DNA of 21,663 nucleotides from UBA961 sp041191145. Its GTDB lineage: Bacteria > Bacteroidota > Ignavibacteria > Kapaibacteriales > UBA961. Shown piece by piece: positions 7,860 to 15,932 of this stretch. The stretch's first letter is position 1. Every line of letters begins with the position of its first letter. Under the pieces are notes generated by a model. The model was not told where the DNA came from and made no database searches. It saw only the letters and a program-made list of their open reading frames with translations. The translations under genes were made by a program, and so were the position numbers. Location: the NCBI GenBank assembly GCA_041191145.1, contig JBEEPK010000030.1, forward strand, positions 1-21,663. Direction: 5' to 3'.

Positions 7860-8882
7860 TTAGTCCTTCTTATCCACCAATGCTTGTTTGATTGAAGCAT
7901 TCACATCTCCGCGAATGACTTCAACGGCTCTGGTGAGCATATTTTGTATGGCAAGCGGACTTGATTTGCCATGTCCAATGATGACCACACCATTTACTCC
8001 AAGGAGTGGGACGCCACCATATTCTTGATAATCAAAATCTTTCAGTATTTTTTTCAAGGGTATGAGCATGAACAATACCATGATCTTATGAACTATGCTT
8101 TTTGCTGCATATCCCTTGATTTTTGCTTTGAGCAAACCGAGCATGCTCTCTGCAAATTTCAATACTATATTTCCAACGAAACCATCACATATCACAACAT
8201 CTGCTGTGCCGGCCAAAACATCTCGTCCCTCAACATTTCCGATGAAATTCATGGTACTCTCTGAGAGCAAAGCATGTGTCTGTAATATTGGTTCAGTTCC
8301 TTTTGTTGCTTCTTCACCAATATTGAGCAATCCAATTTTTGGTTTGTCAATTCCTTGAACTATTCTGGAATAAACATCACCCATTATGGCATATTCATAG
8401 AGAAATCTTGGTTTACATTCAATAGTGGCTCCAACATCAAGAAGCAATACGGGGCGACCATGTTGCGTGGGGAGAAATGTGCCGATTGTAGGCCTACTCA
8501 CGCCTTTGATTCTACCCAATACAACAGTTGCTGTACTCATGACTGCACCTGTATTTCCGGCAGAAACAAATGCATCTGCATTTCCCCTGGCATGGATGTC
8601 AATCCCCATGAATAATGAGGAGTTTCTTTTTGATTTAATGACTGCCGTGGGATCATCATGCATTGAGACAATTTCATCGGCATTCACGATGGAATAGACC
8701 AAATGTGGAAAAGACAATGTTTCCATTGCCTTTTTTATCTCAACTTCCTTTCCGATAAATATAAACTCAATATTCAAACCCAATTGTTTGAACTTCTCAG
8801 AAGCAAGAATTGCTCCCTGAATCTCGTTCAAAGGAGCAAAGTCTCCACCCATGACATCAATTGCAATGCGAATGGGATTCAT
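7860..8882 (-). CDS. plsX: Phosphate acyltransferase PlsX
   Basis: A 340-residue peripheral membrane enzyme that converts acyl-ACP to acyl-phosphate, the donor for PlsY in phosphatidic acid synthesis. The start IAIDVMGGDFAP is the family signature. SAGNTGAVMSTA, the LLDVGATIECKP stretch and VVICDGFVGNIVLKFAE follow in the expected order, and length is typical. The start at ATG 8882 has no clear Shine-Dalgarno sequence. It sits between rpmF and fabH, the classic arrangement that ties ribosomal protein output to lipid synthesis. A hairpin lies in the 54-nt gap to rpmF. Confidence 0.96.
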   Translation of the reverse strand: MNPIRIAIDVMGGDFAPLNEIQGAILASEKFKQLGLNIEFIFIGKEVEIKKAMETLSFPHLVYSIVNADEIVSMHDDPTAVIKSKRNSSLFMGIDIHARGNADAFVSAGNTGAVMSTATVVLGRIKGVSRPTIGTFLPTQHGRPVLLLDVGATIECKPRFLYEYAIMGDVYSRIVQGIDKPKIGLLNIGEEATKGTEPILQTHALLSESTMNFIGNVEGRDVLAGTADVVICDGFVGNIVLKFAESMLGLLKAKIKGYAAKSIVHKIMVLFMLIPLKKILKDFDYQEYGGVPLLGVNGVVIIGHGKSSPLAIQNMLTRAVEVIRGDVNASIKQALVDKKD

Positions 8883-8905
8883 AATAATCGGATAGAATGA
8901 TGGAA

Positions 8906-8934
8906 TCGCAAAACTTTTTGTGAAGCTTTTGCGA
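8906..8934 (-). other. Stem-loop between rpmF and plsX
   Basis: TCGCAAAA (8906-8913) and TTTTGCGA (8927-8934) are exact inverted arms, extended by CTT/AAG across a one-base bulge. It begins three bases past the rpmF stop on the minus strand and has no T-run after it, so it looks like an mRNA-stabilising or processing hairpin rather than a terminator. It could protect the short, highly needed rpmF message. The structure is seen; the role is inferred. Confidence 0.4.
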
Positions 8935-8936
8935 AA

Positions 8937-9131
8937 TTATTCGGCTGAAGCACCACTGTTGATCTCAACCATTTTGCGACCATTGTAGTAACCGCAAGAA
9001 GGGCAAGCTGTGTGATTCAATTTCATGCTTCCGCAGTGAGCACAAGTTGCAACTGTCGGTGCAACTGCTTTATAATGTGTTCTGCGCTTGTCTCTGCGAG
9101 ATTTGGAATGTCTTCTTTTTGGATTTGGCAT
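8937..9131 (-). CDS. rpmF: 50S ribosomal protein L32 (zinc-ribbon form)
   Basis: A 64-residue basic protein of the large ribosomal subunit. The N-terminus MPNPKRRHSKSRRDKRR is the standard L32 start. Cys30-x2-Cys33 and Cys43-x2-Cys46 form an intact zinc ribbon, so this is the zinc-binding (C+) paralogue. GGAG lies 9 nt before the start at 9131. It is 18 nt past the yceD-like gene, an arrangement conserved in many bacteria. Confidence 0.97.
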   Translation of the reverse strand: MPNPKRRHSKSRRDKRRTHYKAVAPTVATCAHCGSMKLNHTACPSCGYYNGRKMVEINSGASAE

Positions 9132-9149
9132 GATTCTGCTCCGATAAAA

Positions 9150-9662
9150 TCAATTCTTTTGAATATTCAAATGTTTTAATGCTGCAAATGGTGAATTATC
9201 ACCATCATTTTTTTCTTCCTCTTTTGACAAAAGTCCTGGATGCAATGTTTCAAAACTCACATCTGCATAGGCTGGAGAAACTCTTTTCATTGGTAAATGT
9301 ATCACCAATTCCTGCCTAACTTCTTCAGTAATGTCTATGAATTCTTCATCATCTCTGAGTAAAATTTCATCACCATCCTCTTCTGTTTGAAGATTGAACA
9401 GTTGAGAGTCAATCCTGAAATGCTTCATGATTGGTGCTTCTATCTTCTGCTCAAAATCTTCACCGGATAAATCACATGTTAGGGTTGACATGCATGATGC
9501 TTGTGCATTCAATGTCAATCGCTTTCCTTGTTTTTTGATCATTCCGTTAATTTCAACCACTCCATTGAACTCCGGAAACATGTCCCGAATCTCAGAGGAA
9601 TCGCATGAAGAATGAAAAGCATGATCACCGTCTTCCATTCCAAGTATTGAAATTTTCAACAT
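9150..9662 (-). CDS. yceD: DUF177/YceD-family protein (23S rRNA accumulation)
   Basis: A 170-residue acidic protein. I call it YceD/DUF177 mainly from its position directly before rpmF, its size, and the pattern of a beta-rich first half (VVEINGMIKKQGKRLTLNAQ), a cysteine region (CMSTLTCDLSGEDFEQ) and an acidic middle (DGDEILLRDDEEFIDIT) before the PAYADVSF-like end. YceD homologues are needed for normal 23S rRNA levels. The paired Cys-x2-Cys seen in many members is not present; only the second Cys aligns. I chose ATG 9662 (MLKISILG, GGAG upstream) and not the upstream in-frame TTG at 9707, which would fall on the candidate promoter. It is the first gene of the minus unit. Confidence 0.75.
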   Translation of the reverse strand: MLKISILGMEDGDHAFHSSCDSSEIRDMFPEFNGVVEINGMIKKQGKRLTLNAQASCMSTLTCDLSGEDFEQKIEAPIMKHFRIDSQLFNLQTEEDGDEILLRDDEEFIDITEEVRQELVIHLPMKRVSPAYADVSFETLHPGLLSKEEEKNDGDNSPFAALKHLNIQKN

Positions 9663-9704
9663 GATTATGCAACTCCGATATTTCAACGCAAAAATGCAAG
9701 AACA

Positions 9705-9712
9705 CAAAAATA
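9705..9712 (-). promoter_or_regulatory. Candidate -7 box for the yceD-rpmF-fab unit
   Basis: On the minus strand TATTTTTG matches the Bacteroidota -7 consensus TAnnTTTG, 42 nt before the chosen yceD start. I find no good TTTG -33 box at the usual distance, so the call rests on the -7 box and position alone. Confidence 0.35.
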
Positions 9713-9809
9713 GAAAAATTTTGACTCACATAAGGCATGCTTGCTGAGTTTGAAATCATTTTTCTTTCTGCTTACCATAGAAATTGTGGATTAGTCAGTG
9801 GGATTTACG

Positions 9810-9868
9810 CGTATTGCACTCATCCTGAGCCCAAAATTGGCATTGGATAATCGTATATTTGCACTCAT
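9810..9868 (+). repeat. Imperfect direct repeat upstream of kynA
   Basis: CGTATTGCACTCAT (9810-9823) recurs as CGTATATTTGCACTCAT (9852-9868), with three extra bases inside the second copy, about 42 bp apart (four helical turns). The second copy includes the candidate -7 box. This could be a pair of regulator sites or a local duplication. Confidence 0.4.
9854..9861 (+). promoter_or_regulatory. Candidate -7 box for the kynA-led operon
   Basis: TATATTTG matches the Bacteroidota -7 consensus TAnnTTTG exactly, 81 nt before the kynA start. A TTGG lies about 14 nt upstream, closer than the usual -33 spacing, so the match is partial. Confidence 0.35.
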
Positions 9869-9942
9869 TCTTTCGGTTATTTTCAGCAATTCAAGCAAAG
9901 CACTAATTTTAGGCGAATAATCTTAAATTATCCCATATCAAT

Positions 9943-11031
9943 ATGAGTCAGACACATGACAATTCGGTGTATTATTCCGAATATCTCCAATTGAACAAAG
10001 TACTTGAAGCACAATTTCCAGAAAGTGACAAAGCAGGCATTGAAGCGCATGATGAGATGCTTTTCATCATAACTCATCAAGCATTTGAGTTATGGTTCAA
10101 GCAAATCATGTTTGAATTGGATTCGGTTATATCGATTCTTTCCAAAGAATCCGTGAAAGAACATGAGATTTCTCTGTGTGTGCATAGACTTCACAGGATG
10201 GAATCAATTCTACGAATGAGCATGGAGCAGTTTACAATACTCGAAACAATGTCCGCACTCGACTTCATGGACTTCCGAGATTTATTGCATCCTGCAAGTG
10301 GCTTTCAATCGGTTCAATTCCGTGTATTGGAAATGCGACTTGGATTGCCACAAGAAAAAAGGATGAATCGTGCCTTTTTGACTGCCATGAAGGATTTTGA
10401 CAAGAATCTTGTTCATCAAGCTGAAGGAAAAGGCACACTCTTCGAAGCGGTACAATCCTGGCTTGAACATACTCCGTTTTTGGAAACGGAAGATTATCTT
10501 TTTTGGCAAGAATACAAATCAGCAGTATCGGACACATTTGCAAAAGACCGAGCAGATATTGCCAATCATGAAATACTAACAGATGAAGAACGAATTATCA
10601 GAGTACAATCGATTGATCAAGCTGAAAGTAGTTTCAATTCCCTCTTTGATGAAGGAACATATAAGGAACTAATGGAGAAAGGAGAAAGAAGATTGTCTCA
10701 CAAGGCAACTTTAGCTGCACTTTTCATACAATTGTATAGAGATTATCCTCTACTCGATCATCCTAATGCTTTACTTCAGGCAATTTGTGGATTCGATGAA
10801 ACCTTGTCCGTATGGAGATATCGTCATGCTTCCATGACAATGCGCATGATAGGTTCACGCATTGGTACAGGGGGTTCAAGCGGGTTCCATTATCTTGCTC
10901 ATACAGCTTTGAAACAAAGAGTCTTTGGAGATATCACTTCCCTTTCTGGCATGTTGATTCCAAGACGCATTACACCTTCTTTACCCAATACAATTTCTGA
11001 AAGATTGAAATTCACATTTGAGAATGAGTGA
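9943..11031 (+). CDS. kynA: Tryptophan 2,3-dioxygenase, long form
   Basis: A 362-residue haem enzyme that opens the indole ring of L-tryptophan to N-formylkynurenine. Seen in order: FIITHQAFELWFKQI with the active-site His45, DFMDFRDLLHPASGFQS with the substrate Arg, and WRYRHASM with the likely haem ligand His295, then GTGGSSGFHYL. The distance from His45 to His295 (250 residues) matches animal TDO rather than the short ~185-residue spacing I recall for Xanthomonas TDO, and the segment FDEGTYKELMEKGERRLSH has a close animal counterpart. No other kynurenine-pathway gene is in the window. The start has no Shine-Dalgarno sequence and an AT-rich leader. It is first in the plus unit, 18 nt before the comF-like gene. 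Confidence 0.96.
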   Translation: MSQTHDNSVYYSEYLQLNKVLEAQFPESDKAGIEAHDEMLFIITHQAFELWFKQIMFELDSVISILSKESVKEHEISLCVHRLHRMESILRMSMEQFTILETMSALDFMDFRDLLHPASGFQSVQFRVLEMRLGLPQEKRMNRAFLTAMKDFDKNLVHQAEGKGTLFEAVQSWLEHTPFLETEDYLFWQEYKSAVSDTFAKDRADIANHEILTDEERIIRVQSIDQAESSFNSLFDEGTYKELMEKGERRLSHKATLAALFIQLYRDYPLLDHPNALLQAICGFDETLSVWRYRHASMTMRMIGSRIGTGGSSGFHYLAHTALKQRVFGDITSLSGMLIPRRITPSLPNTISERLKFTFENE

Positions 11032-11049
11032 TAAAGAAGGGTGAATCTT

Positions 11050-11763
11050 ATGGGCATGACTTTCATACCAAATATCATGCATACAATTATGGATGCGATT
11101 GCGCCAATGCACTGTGAGACTTGCGGTGAGCACATAGATGGTAGCACTCATATTCATAGAATATGTGATGCTTGTTTATACATGTTTGAATGTGCCCCTA
11201 AGGATGATATTTTGTTGAATCAATTGTATTCACAGAACAAGAAAGATTCCTTTTTATTTAGCATGGAAAGTCATTTTGCTTTTCATAAAGAAGCTCCGAT
11301 TCAAGAAACAATTCATGCTATTAAATATGGAAATGCACAACAAATGGCATTTGATTTTGGAAGATATATTGCTAGAATCAGAAATCACAGCGAAGTGGAC
11401 TATTATGTGCCCGTTCCTTTGCATAGAGCAAGAGTGAGAGAAAGAGGATACAATCAGTCTCTGTTGATTGCGCAAGGCATTTCTTCGATTACAAAAGTAC
11501 CGGTCATCAATGCCTTGGAAAGATTGCACTATTCCACTACTCAAACCAAACTCTCTTCAAAAGATCGCATGCAGAATGTTCAAGGAATTTTTTCAATCAA
11601 GAAAGCAGATCTTATTAGAGACAAGCGCTTGATGCTCATAGATGATGTTATGACCACGGGTTCAACACTTGAAGAATGTGCTCATGTATTGCTTGACTCG
11701 GGAGCATGCTCAGTATCAGCATTCACTTTAGCAGCAGCAACTTCAACAAGAGAAATACAATGA
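11050..11763 (+). CDS. ComF-family phosphoribosyltransferase-like protein
   Basis: A 237-residue protein with an N-terminal four-cysteine zinc motif (HCETCG and ICDACL) and a C-terminal phosphoribosyltransferase domain. The domain has VPVPLHRARVRERGYNQS, then the PRPP-binding loop LMLIDDVMTTGSTLEECA. ComF-like proteins are linked to DNA uptake in competent bacteria and to nucleotide scavenging, but the reaction is not established and many non-competent species have one. I prefer ATG 11050 to GTG 11041 because AAGAAGG sits nine nt before the ATG. The stop overlaps the next start as ATGA. Confidence 0.88.
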   Translation: MGMTFIPNIMHTIMDAIAPMHCETCGEHIDGSTHIHRICDACLYMFECAPKDDILLNQLYSQNKKDSFLFSMESHFAFHKEAPIQETIHAIKYGNAQQMAFDFGRYIARIRNHSEVDYYVPVPLHRARVRERGYNQSLLIAQGISSITKVPVINALERLHYSTTQTKLSSKDRMQNVQGIFSIKKADLIRDKRLMLIDDVMTTGSTLEECAHVLLDSGACSVSAFTLAAATSTREIQ

Positions 11764-13262
11764 AAATCACCATACAAGTATTTGCCTTTTTATTGCTACT
11801 CATCATGATTTCTTGTGATGATTCTATACTCACACCAAATGGGAATCTCCCACCTGACACAAAGATCTATTTGGATACAATTCTCAATCAACAAAATAGT
11901 AGAGTCAATGTCAGCTGGTCCGGTGATGATCCCGATGGTTTGGTGATTGGTTATGCCATTTCGTGGAATGAAAAAGATTGGTTTTTCACAAGAAAGAATG
12001 ATTCAACATTTGCATTGCAAGTGGAATCATCCGATACAAATTTTGTTTTCTCGGTTGCATCCATTGATAATTCACTTAAGCAATATCCAGTTGAAGGTGA
12101 GAAACTTACATTCACAGATAAGAATGGAAATAATAGATTGGATAATGGAGAGACTTTTCCTCTATTGGATGGAGCTATCGATCCTATTCCATCAAGACTT
12201 CAATTCCCAATCAAAAATTCTCCACCTATCATAGCTTGGGGAAATGACACCTCAGCGAAGTCAGCCATAGCAGTAGCATTACCAGATACCACATTTTCAT
12301 TTGCAACATTCAAGTTCTTTGTTTCAGATCCGGATGGAGATGCAACCCTTGAAACAATAGAGTGGTCATTGAATGATTCTTCTATGACAGCAAAATGGAC
12401 TCCAATTCCAAAAAACACAAGACTTTTCAGTCTCAGTGCAAAAGATGGATTACAACTGAATGCAAACAATATTATCTACTTGAGAGCAAGAGACATAGGT
12501 AAACTTCGAAGCAAAATTTTGACTTATCCGGCACCCGGAAAAACTTGGTATGTTCAGGGTTCTAAAGGCCCTATTCTTCTCATCAAAGATAGCGGTAATC
12601 GCGATGCGGACAACTTCTATCTCAAAGCTTTAAATGCAATGAACTCCGGTACATTCTCCGGCAGATTTGATGTATTGGACATTCACACCACGAAAACGAC
12701 TGATGCTCCTGCCAAGACAATTCCCCCTTTTATTAGTCCAATGTTCATTGAATCATTAAAATTATATTCAGCCGTGATTTGGTACACAGATAAAAGTCCG
12801 AGTATGTCACTTGCACAACAATCCCTTGTAGAATACATGCGAACTGGTGGAAAGGTACTTTTCATCGCTGATCTTCCCGCTCCAATGAGTGAAGACATGC
12901 GTACTGAAATACGGGATTTTTCTCCGATAGATTCCATCGGAAAACAAGAGGTTTCCAGCGATCCACTAGCAATTAGAAATGGCACTGAATTTCTTGGAAT
13001 CCCACATGGATCCATAACATATCCGAATTTGATCAAAGAAAAAGGATCTGTTTTGGTATACCCATTATATCCAAAAGCAAATGCAAAAGCGGTGTATCGA
13101 TTACCAGAAAATCCCAAATGGACAGGTTCTCCGATTTTGGGTGCAATCGATGATGAATCCGACATGGTATTCCTCCATCTACCTCTGCATCTATTGAATG
13201 TAAATGATCAAGCAATTCAATTGATGGAAACGATACTTCGCAATGAGTTTTTTATTCAATGA
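11760..13262 (+). CDS. Lipoprotein of unknown function with Ig/Fn3-like and GATase-like parts
   Basis: A 500-residue protein I cannot assign to a named family. It begins with a type II signal peptide (MKITIQVFAFLLLLIMISC; lipid-anchor Cys19). After it come two beta-sandwich-like segments: VSWSGDDPDGLVIGYAIS near residue 60, and FKFFVSDPDGDATLE near 185. Between them DKNGNNRLDNGE looks like a calcium-binding loop. The C-terminal third (GPILLIKDSGNRDADNFY to VEYMRTGGKVLFIADLP) has the pattern of a class I glutamine-amidotransferase-like fold used for binding rather than catalysis. Cell-surface or outer-membrane inner-face location is likely. Its ATG overlaps the comF-like stop and its stop overlaps the tsaB start, so it is translationally tied to housekeeping genes. 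Confidence 0.85.
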   Translation: MKITIQVFAFLLLLIMISCDDSILTPNGNLPPDTKIYLDTILNQQNSRVNVSWSGDDPDGLVIGYAISWNEKDWFFTRKNDSTFALQVESSDTNFVFSVASIDNSLKQYPVEGEKLTFTDKNGNNRLDNGETFPLLDGAIDPIPSRLQFPIKNSPPIIAWGNDTSAKSAIAVALPDTTFSFATFKFFVSDPDGDATLETIEWSLNDSSMTAKWTPIPKNTRLFSLSAKDGLQLNANNIIYLRARDIGKLRSKILTYPAPGKTWYVQGSKGPILLIKDSGNRDADNFYLKALNAMNSGTFSGRFDVLDIHTTKTTDAPAKTIPPFISPMFIESLKLYSAVIWYTDKSPSMSLAQQSLVEYMRTGGKVLFIADLPAPMSEDMRTEIRDFSPIDSIGKQEVSSDPLAIRNGTEFLGIPHGSITYPNLIKEKGSVLVYPLYPKANAKAVYRLPENPKWTGSPILGAIDDESDMVFLHLPLHLLNVNDQAIQLMETILRNEFFIQ

Positions 13263-13945
13263 TACAGAAGTCAACATATCTTCTTGCGATTGAAACCGTT
13301 GGAAAGGTTTGTGGTATAGCAATCATTGATACCCAAAATGGCAATATTCAACTTGAGTATGTGGTTCATGTTCCCAATATGCATGATGAGATGCTCGCCG
13401 AATTGATCCGTAGAGCTATGAATGATTTACACATTCAACCTGAACACATACAAGCCATTGCAGTTTCGGAAGGACCAGGAAGTTTTACCGGTGTCCGCAT
13501 CGGAATGTCATTTGCAAAAGGTTGGTGTGCAGATGGAGCAACCACATTGATCTCAGTTCCAACATTTCATGCAATGTTTGATGCTGCGAAAGATTTCTTG
13601 AAGATAGAGTCAGATTCTTCATTATGCATCATTATGAAATCTCATGCTGATTCTTACTTTATGCAAACATTCGACATTGCGACCGGAGATGCTAAAACAG
13701 CAATTGCCATTCTTTCATATGAACAAGCAGTAAGTGGATTGGATGAATCGAATGTATTGATCGGTGACATACACATCACTGATTGCAATGCGAGAAGACT
13801 TCAACATATTTCTGCTTCACATCCTACTTTCATTGCGAAATATGGACTGAAGATGCTTCAAGAAGAGAATTTTGTTTCACCACATGATGCAGATCCCGGA
13901 TATCATGCGGAATTCATTCCTACCATCAAGGGTAAAAAGTCATGA
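13259..13945 (+). CDS. tsaB: tRNA t6A37 biosynthesis protein TsaB
   Basis: A 228-residue member of the ASKHA-fold TsaB/TsaD family. It is the non-catalytic partner that dimerises with TsaD to place threonylcarbamoyl on A37 of ANN-reading tRNAs. LLAIETVGKVCGIAI at the start and SEGPGSFTGVRIGMSFAKG near residue 75 are the family hallmarks. Length is normal, and it lacks the metal-binding histidines of TsaD, as expected. It overlaps both neighbours by ATGA junctions. Confidence 0.95.
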   Translation: MIQKSTYLLAIETVGKVCGIAIIDTQNGNIQLEYVVHVPNMHDEMLAELIRRAMNDLHIQPEHIQAIAVSEGPGSFTGVRIGMSFAKGWCADGATTLISVPTFHAMFDAAKDFLKIESDSSLCIIMKSHADSYFMQTFDIATGDAKTAIAILSYEQAVSGLDESNVLIGDIHITDCNARRLQHISASHPTFIAKYGLKMLQEENFVSPHDADPGYHAEFIPTIKGKKS

Positions 13946-14394
13946 GTATTCATTGGAAATGTATTCCTTTCAATGATTTGACAGCACAAGAAGTATATGA
14001 TATTCTTGGTTTGAGACAAGATGTGTTTATCATTGAGCAAGCATGTATCTATCAAGATATCGATGGTATTGACACAACTTCACATCATGTACTTGCTTCC
14101 TCTAATGATGCATTGATTGCATATTCCAGAATCATACCAATAGCTGATGCAGATTTTGTGAAATTGGGACGAATCATCGTACATCATGATCATAGAGGAA
14201 TAGCACTTGGAAAACATTTGGTTGAGTATTCCATAGCAGAAGCTACTCGACTATATTCGCCAAAACACATTCATATCTCTGCTCAATCATATTTACTGCA
14301 GTTCTATGAGTCTTTTGGTTTTCATTCGATCAGTGATTTATATGATTTGGATGGCATCACACATCTCGATATGTCATTGGACATTACACTATGA
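13942..14394 (+). CDS. GNAT acetyltransferase, ElaA-like
   Basis: A 150-residue single-domain GNAT protein. The ElaA-type start is clear: LRQDVFIIEQACIYQDIDGID at about residues 25-45. It is followed by the acetyl-CoA-binding stretch KLGRIIVHHDHRGIALGKHL and the terminal YESFGFHSISDLYDLDGITH. The substrate is unknown. It directly follows tsaB, where other bacteria carry rimI for ribosomal protein S18, but the ElaA features argue against calling it rimI. Its ATG overlaps the tsaB stop and its stop overlaps the murE start. Confidence 0.88.
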   Translation: MSIHWKCIPFNDLTAQEVYDILGLRQDVFIIEQACIYQDIDGIDTTSHHVLASSNDALIAYSRIIPIADADFVKLGRIIVHHDHRGIALGKHLVEYSIAEATRLYSPKHIHISAQSYLLQFYESFGFHSISDLYDLDGITHLDMSLDITL

Positions 14395-15932
14395 AGATTC
14401 TTTCAACCTTATTATCAGCTTTGAATGGTTTTACTGTTATTGGTTCAACAGAAAAGCCGGTTAGTTCAATAGAATATGATAGCCGAAGCTGTCAAGAATT
14501 CTCATTATTCGTTGCCATAAACGGGAGCACCGTTCCTCCAATTGATGGGAATCAATTCATTGACGATGCGATTGCAAGAGGAGCAAAAACGATCATCACC
14601 GACATTCCTGATTGCAATGTGCCAAGTGATGTTACCATCATTGGAGTGCCAGATACCCGCATTGCATTATCTAGAATATCAAATGCATTTTATGATTTTC
14701 CCTCGAAGCAATTACGCATTTATGGCGTAACCGGAACGAATGGCAAAACATCCACGACATTCCTCTTGAAATCTATTTTTGAAGCATCAGGCGAACCAAC
14801 TGGTCTCATAGGAACTACTGGAAATTATATCGGTGATGAAAGAATTGCTGCCACACATACCACACCCGAATCACCACATCTTTGTCAATTGCTTTCCATG
14901 ATGGTACGCAGAGGTATCAAAACAGTCTTCATGGAAGTCAGCTCTCATGCACTGGCATTGCATCGCGTTGAAGGAATTCGCTTTGCTGGTGCTATTTTTA
15001 CGAATCTCACACATGATCATCTGGATTTTCATGGTTCGATGGAGCGATATGCACAAGCAAAGAAACATCTCTTTGACATATTGCCAAAAGAATCGATTGC
15101 AATTGCAATGGGAGATTCTCCTTATTCTTATTTAATGCTGAGCGATTGTAAAGCTCGAGAACAGTATCGAGTGGGAAGATCAAATGCCTTTGATGTTTCA
15201 ATTGACTTGGAAAATCATTCTCTATCCGGCACATCATACAGACTTACATTTGCAGGTACAGTTCCTGAGTTTTATGTTACTAGTATTGATATCGTTTCCC
15301 CTCTCATCGGAAAATTCAATGTTGAAAACACGGCTTTGGCTGCATCATTTGCTCATCTCGCCGGTATTGAGACTCAAACCATTCAGCATGCATTGCGCAG
15401 TGCGGAAGGTGCGCCGGGTAGAATGCAGAAATTACGACTCCCAAATGGAGCCTTGGTATTGGTGGATTATGCGCATACACCCGATGCATTAGAAAAATCG
15501 CTTGCAACATGTACATCATTGATAAACACCACCGGCAAAGGAAGACTAACTGTTGTGTTTGGTTGTGGTGGGGACAGAGACAATGCAAAAAGACCAACAA
15601 TGGGAAAGATTGCTTCAGAATTGGCAGATCGCATCATCATCACAGATGATAATCCACGACATGAAACATCCGAGAAAATCATCAATGATATCAAGTCTGG
15701 CATTGATGAATCCAATTCTCAAAAAGTTGTTTCCATTCCTGATAGATTTCAAGCCATCACTCATGCTTTGCAGTATTCTGATGATAGAGAAATAATTTTG
15801 ATTGCCGGCAAAGGTCACGAAGAATATCAAATCATGGGTAATGATATCTTACCTTTCAGCGATATGAATACAGTAAAATCACTGATATCCTCTATTTTCC
15901 TTTCACAGTCAGATAGTGATGCATATGAATAA
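14391..15932 (+). CDS. murE: UDP-MurNAc-L-Ala-D-Glu:meso-diaminopimelate ligase
   Basis: A 513-residue cytoplasmic Mur ligase that adds the third peptide residue to the peptidoglycan precursor, using ATP. The P-loop GVTGTNGKTSTT is at about 112-123, followed by THTTPESP, FTNLTHDHLDFHG and VDYAHTPDALEKSL. The C-terminal DNPRHE (about 420-425) is the meso-DAP specificity motif, and IAGKGHEEYQ completes the family set. It lies outside the usual dcw cluster; no other mur or fts gene is visible nearby. Its start overlaps the ElaA-like stop (ATGA), and the rlpA-like start lies inside its last codons. Confidence 0.97.
   Translation: MKILSTLLSALNGFTVIGSTEKPVSSIEYDSRSCQEFSLFVAINGSTVPPIDGNQFIDDAIARGAKTIITDIPDCNVPSDVTIIGVPDTRIALSRISNAFYDFPSKQLRIYGVTGTNGKTSTTFLLKSIFEASGEPTGLIGTTGNYIGDERIAATHTTPESPHLCQLLSMMVRRGIKTVFMEVSSHALALHRVEGIRFAGAIFTNLTHDHLDFHGSMERYAQAKKHLFDILPKESIAIAMGDSPYSYLMLSDCKAREQYRVGRSNAFDVSIDLENHSLSGTSYRLTFAGTVPEFYVTSIDIVSPLIGKFNVENTALAASFAHLAGIETQTIQHALRSAEGAPGRMQKLRLPNGALVLVDYAHTPDALEKSLATCTSLINTTGKGRLTVVFGCGGDRDNAKRPTMGKIASELADRIIITDDNPRHETSEKIINDIKSGIDESNSQKVVSIPDRFQAITHALQYSDDREIILIAGKGHEEYQIMGNDILPFSDMNTVKSLISSIFLSQSDSDAYE

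Larger units (their letters stand above)
9663..9942. promoter_or_regulatory. Divergent control region between the two long operons
   Basis: This 280-bp stretch is the longest gene-free interval in the window and must hold the promoters for both the minus fab unit and the plus kynA-ptsI unit. It is AT-rich, has no ORF worth calling and no tRNA-like fold. It contains one TAnnTTTG match on each strand and an imperfect direct repeat, listed separately. Confidence 0.6.

Noticed and set aside
12683..13165. 160-codon antisense frame on the minus strand within the lipoprotein gene
   Set aside because: It lies wholly inside a clear lipoprotein gene, has no recognisable domain and no start signal; it is a shadow of the sense codons.
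13942..14394. rimI ribosomal acetyltransferase next to tsaB
   Set aside because: Position suggests it, but the LRQDVFIIEQACIYQDIDG start is the ElaA pattern and not RimI.
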